A model generated the notes under the pieces. That model did not search any database and had not been told where the DNA came from. It saw only the letters and a list, made by a program, of their open reading frames with translations. A program made the position numbers and the translations under genes. 64,000 nucleotides of DNA from Pseudonocardia ammonioxydans (GTDB taxonomy: Bacteria > Actinomycetota > Actinomycetes > Mycobacteriales > Pseudonocardiaceae), in NCBI RefSeq assembly GCF_900115005.1, contig NZ_FOUY01000014.1:90581-154580 (forward strand). Direction: 5' to 3'. The first letter of the stretch is position 1, and every line of letters begins with the position of its first letter. This document shows, one piece after another, positions 1 to 8,115 of this stretch.

Positions 1-144
1 CGGCTCACCTCGGCCGAGGAGAAGCTGCGCACGATCGGCGCCGCGGAGGGCCTCGACAAGCTCGGGGCCACGCCCCGGCTCGACAAGGCCGTCGCGACCG
101 CCCCCAAGTGCGGCGAGCTGAACAAGCTGACGGCCCCGAGCTGA
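1..144 (+). CDS. C-terminal fragment of an unidentified protein
   Basis: The window opens inside this gene. Frame 1 is open from base 1 to a TGA at 142-144 and gives the last 47 residues, ending in KLTAPS. It is rich in Ala, Lys and Leu with one Cys and looks like the helical tail of a soluble or secreted protein. No motif identifies it. The codon third positions are G/C as in the neighbours, which supports real coding. The SOS-type promoter of the next gene begins about 20 bases after the stop. Confidence 0.5.
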   Translation, partial: RLTSAEEKLRTIGAAEGLDKLGATPRLDKAVATAPKCGELNKLTAPS

Positions 145-165
145 CCCCCGTCCGGCGTGCCGGAC

Positions 166-195
166 TTGGGCGATGTCGAACATCAGTTCTATGCT
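166..195 (+). promoter_or_regulatory. Promoter of the 211-801 gene
   Basis: TTGGGC at 166-171 and TATGCT at 190-195 are separated by 18 bases and place the transcription start at about 202, only some 9 bases before ATG 211. A LexA-type box fills the end of the spacer and touches the -10. This position argues against the upstream in-frame GTG at 157, which would lie in front of the promoter. Confidence 0.55.
176..191. promoter_or_regulatory. LexA/SOS box
   Basis: TCGAAC-ATCA-GTTCTA matches the actinobacterial SOS consensus TCGAAC-N4-GTTCGA at 11 of 12 fixed positions. It lies between the -35 and -10 of the promoter for 211-801, where bound LexA would block RNA polymerase. Confidence 0.6.
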
Positions 196-210
196 GCGCG
201 GGTGCCGCAG

Positions 211-801
211 ATGTCGCTGTTCTCCGCGGAGGCCCGGCCGGCCGGGCTGACCGACCTGGCCGGGCTGCTCTGCGGGCCCGGGCGGATCGAGCGGTTCGGC
301 GCCGGGGACACCGCCCGGTTCGATCTGCCGCTGCCGTTCGACGACCGCGAGCGTGCCCTCACCGCGCTGGCCGCCGCCCGCGGTGTGGCCCTCGCGCCGG
401 GGGCCTCCGGGATGCGCAGCGCGTTCCGCAAGGACCTCGTGCCGCTGGCACGGACCTGGTGCACCCCGGACGGACACAAGCAGGTTCCGCCGGACTTCCA
501 GCTCGACGGCGCCACCCTGCGCCTGTGGGTGCTCGCCGCCGGGGTGGGGGATCTGCGCGGCGGTCACCTGCTGCTGCTCGACCCGGATGCGCCGTGGACC
601 CACGGCCCCCTGATCGCCGCGGCGACCCGGGCCGGGTTGCCGCCGGCCCGCCTGGCGGCCGGGGAACACGGCGCCCCCGGTCCGGCGTTGCGACTGCACG
701 GAGCGCGCCGGATGGCCCGCCTGGCGGAACTGGTGGGACCCGCGCCACGAATGCTGGGCACCGCCGAGTGGCCCCGGCACCATGGCCGACCGGCCGCCTG
801 A
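211..801 (+). CDS. Conserved actinobacterial protein upstream of topA, probably SOS-regulated
   Basis: A 196-aa soluble protein beginning MSLFSAEARP. It has no signal peptide or membrane segment. An N-terminal LAGLL segment is followed by a central stretch containing W-C-T-P-D-G and then LRLWVLAAG, faintly like LAGLIDADG-fold proteins, but this resemblance is weak. Mycobacteria carry a similar-sized uncharacterised gene next to topA (Rv3647c in M. tuberculosis), so the pairing seems conserved; homology was not tested here. ATG 211 is preferred to the in-frame GTG 157 because the promoter and LexA box occupy 166-195. A role in DNA metabolism is inferred only from the SOS box and the topA neighbour. 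Confidence 0.75.
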   Translation: MSLFSAEARPAGLTDLAGLLCGPGRIERFGAGDTARFDLPLPFDDRERALTALAAARGVALAPGASGMRSAFRKDLVPLARTWCTPDGHKQVPPDFQLDGATLRLWVLAAGVGDLRGGHLLLLDPDAPWTHGPLIAAATRAGLPPARLAAGEHGAPGPALRLHGARRMARLAELVGPAPRMLGTAEWPRHHGRPAA

Positions 802-1038
802 CCAGGTGAACCGCGCCCCCGGCTACGCTGTCGGCTCGTCACGGGCCCGGTGGTGCAACCCACGGCGCGGGGTGGCGACGGTGTGAGATCGTGCGATCGT
901 CGACCGGAGGACGTCGCAGAACGCGACGGTTCCGGCACGCTCCGGCAGTGACCGACCGCACGGACGAGCACTGCGGGAGCGCAACGGCACAGGCGTCGCA
1001 CCAGGCGCGACGCGGCCGAGGAGATGAGGTAGGACCAC

Positions 1039-3948
1039 GTGGCAGCAGCGACAGCGGGAAAGACCGGCTCGGCACGCACGTCGGGGGGCAGCACACGCAC
1101 GCCCACCTCGACGGCGACCGCGTCCGGCCGCCCGGTCCGCCGCCTGGTGATCGTCGAGTCGCCGAGCAAGGCCCGGAAGATCCAGCCCTACCTGGGCGAC
1201 GACTACGTCGTCGAGTCCTCGGTCGGCCACATCCGTGACCTGCCCCGCGGCGCCGCGGACGTGCCGGCCAAGTACAAGGGCGAGTCCTGGGCCCGCCTCG
1301 GCGTCGACGTCGACAACCAGTTCAGCCCGCTCTACATCGTGACGCCGGAGAAGAAGAGCACCGTCTCCGACCTGCGCGAGGCCCTCAAGTCGGTCGACGA
1401 GCTCCTGCTCGCCACCGACCCCGACCGCGAGGGCGAGGCCATCGCCTGGCACCTGCTCGAGACCCTCAAGCCCAAGGTGCCGGTCCGCCGGATGGTCTTC
1501 CACGAGATCACCGAGTCGGCCATCCGGGCCGCCGCGGAGAACACCCGCGAGCTCGACCAGAACCTGGTCGACGCCCAGGAGACCCGGCGCATCCTGGACC
1601 GCCTCTACGGCTACGAGGTCTCCCCCGTGCTGTGGAAGAAGGTCATGCCGAAGCTGTCGGCGGGCCGGGTCCAGTCGGTCACGACCCGGCTGGTCGTGCA
1701 GCGCGAGCGGGACCGGATCGCGTTCCGGTCCGCCGAGTACTGGGACATCGCCGCCACCCTCGACGCCGGGGCCGAGGCGACCCCGCGCACGTTCGGCGCC
1801 CGCCTGGTCCAGGTCGACGACGCCCGCGTCGCGACCGGCCGCGACTTCGACTCGCTGGGGCAGCTGAAGAAGGCCTCGCGGCCGAGCAGCGGCGACGGTG
1901 CCGGGGTCGTCGTGCTGAACGAGGCCGAGGCCCGCCGGCTCGCCGATGGCCTCCAGGGCCGCGACCTGGCCGTCACCTCGGTCGAGTCGAAGCCCTACAC
2001 CCGCAAGCCGTACCCGCCGTTCATGACCTCCACGCTGCAGCAGGAGGCCGGCCGCAAGCTGCGGTTCTCCTCCGAGCGCACGATGCGCAGCGCGCAGCGG
2101 CTCTACGAGAACGGCTACATCACCTACATGCGGACGGACTCGACCACGCTGTCGGACTCCGCGATCCAGGCGGCCCGGGCCCAGGCGCGCGAGCTCTACG
2201 GCGACGCCTTCGTCGCCGACAAGCCGCGCCAGTACACCCGCAAGGTCAAGAACGCCCAGGAGGCGCACGAGGCGATCCGGCCGGCCGGCGAGTCGTTCCG
2301 CACCCCGGGCGACATCGCCCGCGAGGTCGACGGTGACGACTTCCGGCTCTACGAGCTGGTCTGGCAGCGCACCATCGCCTCCCAGATGAACGACGCCCGC
2401 GGCACCACCGTCAGCGTCCGGATCGGCGGTACCGCCGCCACCGGTGAGAGCGTCGTGTTCGCCTCCTCCGGCCGCACGATCACCTTCCCGGGCTTCCTCA
2501 AGGCCTACGTGGAGACCGTCGACGACGGCTCGTCCGCCCAGGCCGACGATGCCGAGTCCCGGCTGCCGGAGCTGACCGAGGGCCAGGCGCTCACGGCCGC
2601 CGAGCTGAACCCGGACGGGCACTCGACCAGCCCGCCGTCCCGGTTCACCGAGCCGGCGCTGATCAAGGTCATGGAGGAGCTCGGGATCGGCCGCCCGTCG
2701 ACGTACGCGTCGACGATCAAGACGATCCTCGACCGCGGCTACGTCTGGAAGAAGGGCTCCGCGCTCGTTCCGTCCTGGGTGGCGTTCTCCGTGGTCGGGC
2801 TGATGGAGGCGCACTTCGGCCAGCTCGTCGACTACGACTTCACCGCCGAGATGGAGGACGACCTCGACTCCATCGCGTCCGGCGACGACTCCCGGGTGCA
2901 CTGGCTCAACGGCTTCTACTTCGGCGCCGAGAACCGTGGCTCGGAGATCGCCAAGGCCGGCGGGCTGAAGAAGCTGGTGGGGGCGAACCTCGAGGAGATC
3001 GACGCCCGCACGATCAACTCGATCACGATGTTCACCGACGCGCAGGACCGCGACGTCGTCGTGCGCGTCGGCCGGTACGGGCCCTACCTGGAGCGGATCG
3101 TCGACGGCGAGTCGCAGCGGGCCAACCTGCCCGACGAGCTGCCGCCGGACGAGCTCACCGAGGAGATCGCCGAGAAGCTGTTCTCGGTGCCGCAGGAGGG
3201 TCGCAAGCTGGGCACCGACCCGGAGACCGGGCACGAGGTCGTGGTCAAGGAAGGCCGCTTCGGCCCGTACGTGACCGAGCTGCTGCCCGAGCCGGAGGTG
3301 CCCGAGGGCGCCAAGAAGAAGCCCGCGAAGCCCAAGCCGCGGACCGGTTCGCTGCTCAAGTCGATGTCGGTGGAGACCGTGACCCTCGCCGACGCGCTCA
3401 AGCTGCTGTCGCTGCCGCGCGTCGTCGGGAAGGACCCCGAGTCCGGCGACGAGATCACCGCGCAGAACGGCCGTTACGGGCCGTACCTCAAGAAGGGTAC
3501 CGACTCGCGGTCGCTGGCCGACGAGGAGCAGCTGTTCACGGTGACGCTCGAGGAGGCGCTCGAGCTCTACAAGCAGCCCAAGCAGCGCGGGCGGGGCCGG
3601 GGCGCTGCCCAGCCACCGCTGCGTGAACTGGGCGAGGACCCGTCGACCAGCAAGAAGATGGTGATCAAGGACGGCCGGTTCGGGCCGTACGTCACCGACG
3701 GGGAGACCAACGCCAGCCTGCGCAAGGGCGACTCGGTCGAGGAGCTCACCGACGAGCGGGCCTCGGAGCTGCTCGCCGAGCGGCGCGCGAAGGCGCCCGC
3801 GAAGAAGACGACGACGACCACGCGGCGGACCGCGGCGGCGTCGAAGAGCGGCGGGACGTCCGCACGGAGCAGCACGGCGAAGAAGACCGGCACGTCGACG
3901 ACCAAGAAGACCACCACGTCGCGGGCCCGCAAGACGCCGACGAACTGA
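1039..3948 (+). CDS. topA: DNA topoisomerase I (type IA)
   Basis: 969 aa. Relaxes negatively supercoiled DNA by passing one strand through a transient break. The Toprim domain starts with VIVESPSKA (catalytic Glu40) and has ATDPDREGEA with Asp127 and Asp129 as metal ligands. The active-site tyrosine is Tyr363 in GYITYMRTDS. The C-terminus lacks Zn-ribbon cysteines; instead it carries repeated actinobacterial C-terminal modules (GRYGPYL/GRFGPYV at several places) and ends in a Lys/Thr/Ala-rich basic tail of about 60 residues, as in mycobacterial and streptomycete TopA. GTG 1039 is preceded by a GAGG-type ribosome site. The N-terminal 30 residues before the Toprim domain are Ser/Thr-rich and probably disordered. 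Confidence 0.97.
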   Translation: MAAATAGKTGSARTSGGSTRTPTSTATASGRPVRRLVIVESPSKARKIQPYLGDDYVVESSVGHIRDLPRGAADVPAKYKGESWARLGVDVDNQFSPLYIVTPEKKSTVSDLREALKSVDELLLATDPDREGEAIAWHLLETLKPKVPVRRMVFHEITESAIRAAAENTRELDQNLVDAQETRRILDRLYGYEVSPVLWKKVMPKLSAGRVQSVTTRLVVQRERDRIAFRSAEYWDIAATLDAGAEATPRTFGARLVQVDDARVATGRDFDSLGQLKKASRPSSGDGAGVVVLNEAEARRLADGLQGRDLAVTSVESKPYTRKPYPPFMTSTLQQEAGRKLRFSSERTMRSAQRLYENGYITYMRTDSTTLSDSAIQAARAQARELYGDAFVADKPRQYTRKVKNAQEAHEAIRPAGESFRTPGDIAREVDGDDFRLYELVWQRTIASQMNDARGTTVSVRIGGTAATGESVVFASSGRTITFPGFLKAYVETVDDGSSAQADDAESRLPELTEGQALTAAELNPDGHSTSPPSRFTEPALIKVMEELGIGRPSTYASTIKTILDRGYVWKKGSALVPSWVAFSVVGLMEAHFGQLVDYDFTAEMEDDLDSIASGDDSRVHWLNGFYFGAENRGSEIAKAGGLKKLVGANLEEIDARTINSITMFTDAQDRDVVVRVGRYGPYLERIVDGESQRANLPDELPPDELTEEIAEKLFSVPQEGRKLGTDPETGHEVVVKEGRFGPYVTELLPEPEVPEGAKKKPAKPKPRTGSLLKSMSVETVTLADALKLLSLPRVVGKDPESGDEITAQNGRYGPYLKKGTDSRSLADEEQLFTVTLEEALELYKQPKQRGRGRGAAQPPLRELGEDPSTSKKMVIKDGRFGPYVTDGETNASLRKGDSVEELTDERASELLAERRAKAPAKKTTTTTRRTAAASKSGGTSARSSTAKKTGTSTTKKTTTSRARKTPTN

Positions 3949-3984
3949 TCCGGGCACCCGCCGGGTACCGACCCACCCGTGTCC

Positions 3985-4029
3985 CGAGGGGCACCCTCGT
4001 AGCGCCGGGCGCCGCGGGGGTGCCCCTCG
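3985..4029. repeat. 45-bp intergenic palindrome, copy 1
   Basis: Left arm CGAGGGGCACCCTCG (3985-3999), 15-base loop starting TAGCGCC, right arm at 4015-4029 with one mismatch. It is the same 15+15+15 design as the copies at 34800, 34917, 35046 and 42555. It sits 36 bases after topA and could end transcription or protect mRNA, though no U-tract follows. Confidence 0.85.
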
Positions 4030-4089
4030 CGGCATCTCGCGGCGGCGGACACGAAGCCACGACACCGGTACCGGACACCGAGGCGACGC

Positions 4090-4172
4090 ACCCTGCCCCC
4101 AGGGGCCCCTTCGTAGCGCCCTCAGGCACGCCCAGGCGGCCGGGCCCCCTTCGGTGCTCCCGGGGGCAGGGT
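4090..4172. repeat. Diverged large hairpin between topA and the YqeY-like gene
   Basis: Arms ACCCTGCCCCC (4090-4100) and its exact complement (4162-4172) enclose a second half-copy of the palindrome family, with the CTTCGTAGCGCC signature inside. Together with copy 1 it fills the space between the convergent genes topA and 4202-4675, and probably serves both as a terminator. Confidence 0.6.
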
Positions 4173-4201
4173 TGCGGGCCCAGCGGGACGAGGCGGGCGG
4201 C

Positions 4202-4675
4202 TCAGGCCCCGGAGAGGGCCTTCTTCACGGCGGCGGCGACCCGCCCGCCCTCGGCCCGCCCGGCCGCGGCGGCGTTGGCCTTCTTCATGACCTGCCCCAT
4301 CTGCTTCATCCCGGGCTGCTCCCCGGTCTCGGCCGCGACCTCCGCGGCGGCGGCGCGGGCCAGCTCGGCCACCTCGTCGTCGTCGAGCTGGGTGGGCAGG
4401 TAGCGGGCCAGGACCTCGCCCTCGGCCCGCTCCCGCGCGGCCTGCTCGTCCCGCCCGGCGCCGGCGAACGCCTCGGCCGACTCGGCGCGACGCTTCGACT
4501 CCTTGGTCAGGACGGCGCGGACGTCGTCGTCGGTCAGCTCGCGCGCGGTGTCCCCGGCGACCTCGGCGTTCCCGATGGCGGTCAGCGCCGAGCGCAGGGT
4601 GGTCCGGACCAGCTCGTCCTTCGCCTTCATGGCGGCGGTCAGATCGGTCCGCAGCTGCTCCTTGAGTGTGCTCAC
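4202..4675 (-). CDS. GatB/YqeY domain protein
   Basis: 157 aa, a typical length for the stand-alone YqeY family, which resembles the tRNA-binding C-terminal domain of the amidotransferase subunit GatB. The N-terminus MSTLKEQLRTDLTAAMKAKDELVRTTLR and the later QLDDDEV and GEQPGMKQMGQVMKKANAA segments are family hallmarks. It is a soluble, helical cytoplasmic protein. The cellular role of the family is not settled; a link to tRNA or amide chemistry is inferred. The start at 4675 is close to, and divergent from, the metallophosphoesterase at 4713. Confidence 0.9.
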   Translation of the reverse strand: MSTLKEQLRTDLTAAMKAKDELVRTTLRSALTAIGNAEVAGDTARELTDDDVRAVLTKESKRRAESAEAFAGAGRDEQAARERAEGEVLARYLPTQLDDDEVAELARAAAAEVAAETGEQPGMKQMGQVMKKANAAAAGRAEGGRVAAAVKKALSGA

Positions 4676-4712
4676 GACGCGTCACGATAGTCGCGCGCCG
4701 TACCCTGACCTC

Positions 4713-5663
4713 GTGCGTACCGTCCGAGCCCTCGCCCGCCTGGCCACCGGAACCGTCGCGGCCGGTGCCGCCGGCCTCGGCTACGCGGCCGGGATCGAGC
4801 GGCGGCACTGGACGCTGCGCCGCGTGGAGCTCCCGGTGCTGGAACCGGACGCCCGGCCGCTGCGGATCCTGCACCTCTCGGACTTCCACCTGACCCCCGG
4901 ACAGCACAGCAAGATCCGCTGGATCGCCTCGCTGGACGCCCTGGACCCGGACCTCGTGATCGACACGGGGGACAACCTCGCGCACCCGGACGCCGTCCCG
5001 GGCGTCCTCGGTGCCCTCGGGCCCCTGCTGGACCGGCCCGGCGCCTTCGTGTTCGGCAGCAACGACTACTACGGGCCGACGCCGAAGAACCCGGCCCGCT
5101 ACCTGCGGCGCACCGGCCCCCGGCACATCAACGGCCGCCCGCTGCCGTGGACGGACCTGCGCGCGGCGCTGCGGGAACGCGGCTGGGTCGACGCGACCCA
5201 CAGCCGGCACCTGCTGGAGATCGACGGGCGCAGCATCCGCATCGCCGGCGTCGACGACCCGCACCTGCAGCGGGACCGCTACCCGCGCATCGCCGGGCAC
5301 GACCCGGACGCCGACCTGCGCCTGGGCCTCACCCACTCCCCCGAACCCCGCGTGCTCGACGGGTTCGCCGCCGACGGCTACGACCTCGTCCTGGCCGGGC
5401 ACACCCACGGCGGGCAGCTGCGGCTGCCGGGCTACGGGGCGATCGTCACCAACTGCGGGATCGACCGGACCCGGGCCCGCGGCGCGAGCCGGTGGGGCAG
5501 CCACACCCGGCTGCACGTGTCCGCCGGGCTGGGGACCTCGCCGTACGCGCCGGTGCGGTTCGCGTGCCCGCCGGAGGCGTCGCTGTTGACCCTGGTCGCC
5601 CGCCCGACCGGCGCCGACACCGCAATCCCGACCCCCGCGCAGGCCGTCGAAGGCATCGGGTAG
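4713..5663 (+). CDS. Metallophosphoesterase, membrane-anchored YkuE-like
   Basis: 316 aa. A calcineurin-like phosphoesterase with the expected metal-site motifs: SDFH near residue 55, DTGDN, GSND (replacing the usual GNHD), LTHSPE and AGHTHGGQ. The first 30 residues are hydrophobic (ARLATGTVAAGAAGLGYAAG) and would hold the enzyme at the membrane; the family commonly acts on phospholipid head groups or other phosphodiesters outside or at the membrane. A hexamer TACCCT at 4701-4706 ends six bases before GTG 4713, so the mRNA is probably leaderless, and this start is chosen over in-frame starts reaching back to 4503, which would run through the neighbouring gene. Confidence 0.9.
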   Translation: MRTVRALARLATGTVAAGAAGLGYAAGIERRHWTLRRVELPVLEPDARPLRILHLSDFHLTPGQHSKIRWIASLDALDPDLVIDTGDNLAHPDAVPGVLGALGPLLDRPGAFVFGSNDYYGPTPKNPARYLRRTGPRHINGRPLPWTDLRAALRERGWVDATHSRHLLEIDGRSIRIAGVDDPHLQRDRYPRIAGHDPDADLRLGLTHSPEPRVLDGFAADGYDLVLAGHTHGGQLRLPGYGAIVTNCGIDRTRARGASRWGSHTRLHVSAGLGTSPYAPVRFACPPEASLLTLVARPTGADTAIPTPAQAVEGIG

Positions 5664-5700
5664 AGTCTTCAACGGCTCACGGGGACACCGGAAAGCCACT

Positions 5701-5777
<77 letters not shown>

Positions 5778-5781
5778 CACA

Positions 5782-5827
5782 AAGGCCCTGGTCACAGACT
5801 CACACGCGAGTCGAGGACCAGGGCCTT
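5782..5827 (+). terminator. Hairpin terminator of tRNA-Pro
   Basis: AAGGCCCTGGTC (5782-5793) pairs exactly with GACCAGGGCCTT (5816-5827), with a smaller ACTC/GAGT stem in the loop. It begins 5 bases after the tRNA CCA and also lies behind the convergent gene at 5867-6418, so it may serve both. Confidence 0.75.
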
Positions 5828-5866
5828 CGTCGTCTCCGAGGTCGCTTCCGGAGCATGTCCGGAGCA

Positions 5867-6418
5867 TCAGACCGATGGGCGGTGCCCGAGCAGTCCGGCG
5901 GGGTCGGCGCTGTAGGCGACCATCCAGTCGGGGTCGATGCGGTACCACACGTTCTCGTCCCAGAACGGGTTGTCGCCGTCGTCGTCGTAGTGGTCGACGA
6001 GGTAGTCGCGGACGGCCGGCCAGGTCGGGTCGCTGTCCGCCCCCTCGGGGTTCAGCGGAACCGCGCGTCCGTGCGTGAAGATGCCGAGCTGCTCGCCGCG
6101 CAGGTAGGTCGCGCTGATGCCGGGCCGCTCCGCGAGGTGGCGGGCCTTGGCGGCCCGGCGATGGGTGCCGACGATCCAACGGCCGTGCAGGAGGTGCCCG
6201 TCGGCACCGCTGATGCGTGGCTCGCCGCGCCGGGTGACCGTGGCGACGGCCAGGGTGCACATGCCGTGACAGAGTCGGACGACCTGTTCGGCGTCCAGCG
6301 TGCTCTCACCCGGCCGGATGATCGACTTGAGGTGGCTGCTGGAGCCGGACAGGGACGTGTCGAGCAGGACCTGGAGGCTGTCGAGCTCGTCGGGAGTTTC
6401 GAACATCCGGCCAGGCAA
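5867..6418 (-). CDS. Pyridoxamine 5'-phosphate oxidase-family flavoprotein
   Basis: About 183 aa with the split-barrel fold typical of PPOX-class FMN or F420 binding proteins: LAVATVTRRGEPRISGADGHLLHGRWIVGTHRRAAKARHL is the usual strand pair and phosphate-binding segment, followed by RYLRG-like and an acidic WPAVRDYLVDHYDDDGDNPF tail. Substrate unknown. The longest form starts at a TTG (6418); an in-frame ATG at 6406 is equally possible and neither has a convincing ribosome site. It is convergent with tRNA-Pro and stands alone as a transcription unit. Confidence 0.75.
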   Translation of the reverse strand: MPGRMFETPDELDSLQVLLDTSLSGSSSHLKSIIRPGESTLDAEQVVRLCHGMCTLAVATVTRRGEPRISGADGHLLHGRWIVGTHRRAAKARHLAERPGISATYLRGEQLGIFTHGRAVPLNPEGADSDPTWPAVRDYLVDHYDDDGDNPFWDENVWYRIDPDWMVAYSADPAGLLGHRPSV

Positions 6419-6556
6419 TCAGCCCCCACCGACAGTCTCGGTTCCGTCGGAGGTGGTGCCGGGGCGGGCAGAGCGCGTCGTGGTGATCGACTCGTGTCCA
6501 CGCCGGGCCGTCGGGCCCCGGCACGACCGGGTGCTCTCCCGAGCCGGGTCGCCGAC

Positions 6557-7290
6557 TCAGACCTGGGCGTAGCCACCGTCGACGGCGATCTCGGAGCCGT
6601 TGACGTAGCTCGACGCGTCCGAGGCGAGGAAGACAGCGGCCGCGGCGATCTCCTCGGGCTCGGCCAACCGGCCGAGCGGAACCGACGCCCCGGCGGCGGC
6701 GAGCTCATCGGACGGGAGCAGGTCGATCAGACCCTGCGTGCGGGTACCGCCGGGAGAGAGCACGTTGATCCGGAACCGACGTTCCCCGGCGACGTGGGCG
6801 AACCCGCGCACCAGGTTGCGGATCGCCGCCTTGGTCGCCCCGTACACGGGCAGGTACGGCTCGGGCCGCGAGACCGCCGTCGATCCGGTGAGGATGATCG
6901 ACGCTCCCGGTGAGAGCAGCGGCAGCGCCTTCTGCACGGTGAACAGCGAGCCCTTCACGTTGGTGGTGAACATCGCGTCGAACTGTTCCTCGGTGATCTC
7001 GCCCAACGGCGCCACGATCCCGATCCCGGCGTTGGCGACCAGGATGTCGATCCGGCCCGCCTGCTCGGCGACCGTCGAGTAGAGCGCATCGAGATCCTCG
7101 AGCCGGCCCACATCGCATCGGACTCCGGTCACCCCGGGCCCGAGTTCGGCCTCGACCTCGTCGAGCTGCTCCTGCCGACGGCCGACGACGAACACCCGCG
7201 CACCCTCGGCACGGTAGGACCGCGCGATCTCCAGCCGATGCCCGCATTCGCGCCGGTCACGACCGCGACCTTGCCCTCCAGAACCGTCAT
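6557..7290 (-). pseudogene. Short-chain dehydrogenase/reductase, disrupted by a one-base frameshift
   Basis: The gene would start at ATG 7290 (ribosome site GAGAGGACGAG) with MTVLEGKVAVVTGANAGIG, the Rossmann TGxxxGIG motif. After GIG the frame is lost; inserting one C near 7233-7235 restores GLEIARSYRAEGARVFVVGRR and reads on through NAG, the catalytic Ser in TGSTAVS and YGATK (Tyr-x3-Lys) to a normal SDR end, about 244 aa in all. Only the part after the break is open, from 7195. It is either a recent pseudogene or a base-calling error. The gene lies downstream of its likely TetR repressor and has two matching operators in its promoter. Confidence 0.8.
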
Positions 7291-7311
7291 GGTCTCGTCC
7301 TCTCCACTGTT

Positions 7312-7357
7312 ATTGACTGATCCGTCCATAACAGTGGATATGGACCTATCGGTCAAG
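7312..7357. promoter_or_regulatory. Two TetR operators in the SDR promoter
   Basis: Sites 7312-7329 and 7340-7357 read, after orientation, ATGGACGGATCAGTCAAT and ATGGACCTATCGGTCAAG. Both match the palindrome ATGGACCGACCGGTCCAT found at 8007-8024 in front of the TetR gene. One covers the -35 and the other the transcription start of the SDR gene. Confidence 0.65.
7328..7356 (-). promoter_or_regulatory. Promoter of the SDR gene
   Basis: On the minus strand TTGACC (complement of 7351-7356) and TGTTAT (complement of 7328-7333) are separated by exactly 17 bases. This is one of the best sigma-70-type promoters in the window. Operators overlap both the -35 and the start site. Confidence 0.7.
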
Positions 7358-7397
7358 AACTAGTGGAGTGTCGTGACTCACGCTCTCCCGGGAGCAC

Positions 7398-7988
7398 TCA
7401 GGGGGTGGGCAGCAACCCCTGGACCAGGGTCTCGGCCATGGCCGACAAGGCGGCCGGGTCCTGCCCGACCCGGCCGAGCACGAGCAGGCCGAGCTGGCCG
7501 GCGAGCACCGCATGGGCGGCCTCGTCCGGGTCGACACGGGACGCGACATCACCCTCGCGCTGCGCCCGCCGTATCGCCTCGGCCAGCAGGGTGGTGGTCG
7601 CGGCGTAGCTACGCCGGGCCTCGGTGGCCACCTCGGGAGTGCTGACGGACAGCTCCATCGCCGTGTTGGCGAGCAGGCAGCCCCGCCGGGCCTCTGCCCC
7701 GCCGGGGTCGCGCAGCGGACCCGTCACGAAGCCGCGGATCACGTCGACGGCGCGGTCGGCCTGCTCGAGCCAGGCCCGCAGCATCCGGTCGTTGGCCTCG
7801 TCGTACTCGCGCAACACGCGCAGGAACAGGCTCTGCTTGTCCCCGAACGCCCCGTACAGACTCCCCTTGCCGAGCCCGCTGGCCGTCAGGAGATCCTCGA
7901 GCGAGGTGCCTGCGTACCCGTTGTCCCAGAACGCCGCCTGCACCGACGACAGGACGCGCACCTCATCGAACTGGCGTGGACGCGGCAT
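7398..7988 (-). CDS. TetR/AcrR-family repressor of the SDR gene
   Basis: 196 aa. N-terminal helix-turn-helix: VLSSVQAAFWDNGYAGTSLEDLLTASGLGKGSLYGAFGDKQSLFLRVL (about residues 10-57). The C-terminal ligand/dimer domain has a single Cys in RRGCLLANTAMEL, as in several quinone- or electrophile-sensing TetR proteins. The downstream SDR gene is in the same direction after a 107-base gap holding two operators; a third operator lies 18 bases upstream of this gene's start, implying autoregulation. The divergent oxidoreductase at 8116 could be controlled from the same site. Confidence 0.92.
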   Translation of the reverse strand: MPRPRQFDEVRVLSSVQAAFWDNGYAGTSLEDLLTASGLGKGSLYGAFGDKQSLFLRVLREYDEANDRMLRAWLEQADRAVDVIRGFVTGPLRDPGGAEARRGCLLANTAMELSVSTPEVATEARRSYAATTTLLAEAIRRAQREGDVASRVDPDEAAHAVLAGQLGLLVLGRVGQDPAALSAMAETLVQGLLPTP

Positions 7989-8006
7989 GGGCCGATGCTA
8001 TCGATA

Positions 8007-8024
8007 ATGGACCGACCGGTCCAT
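8007..8024. promoter_or_regulatory. TetR operator between tetR and the Gfo/Idh gene
   Basis: ATGGACCGACCGGTCCAT, an almost perfect 18-bp palindrome, sits 18 bases upstream of the TetR start codon and shares its core with the two sites of the SDR promoter. Confidence 0.7.
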
Positions 8025-8079
8025 CACTGGGCCGCGAGGGACCGGCGGCCGGTCGACGTCGAGCACCGTCGATATCGGG

Positions 8080-8108
8080 TTGAACCGCGCCCGGCCCGCG
8101 ACGACAGT
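8080..8108 (+). promoter_or_regulatory. Promoter giving a leaderless oxidoreductase mRNA
   Basis: TTGAAC at 8080-8085, a 17-base spacer and GACAGT at 8103-8108. Seven bases later comes GTG 8116, so the transcript should begin at or next to the start codon. Confidence 0.6.
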
Positions 8109-8115
8109 CACCGGG

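Noticed and set aside
823..4065. Very long minus-strand open frame opposite topA
   Set aside because: A shadow of a GC-rich gene: the topA frame has clear catalytic motifs, and the antisense translation is low-complexity Arg/Gly/Leu without motifs. The same applies to the long frames opposite leuA, dnaX, the S9 peptidase and the histidine kinase.
7129..7356. Separate 75-aa gene on the minus strand
   Set aside because: It is the N-terminal piece of the frameshifted SDR gene, as shown by the TGANAGIG motif and continuity after restoring one base.
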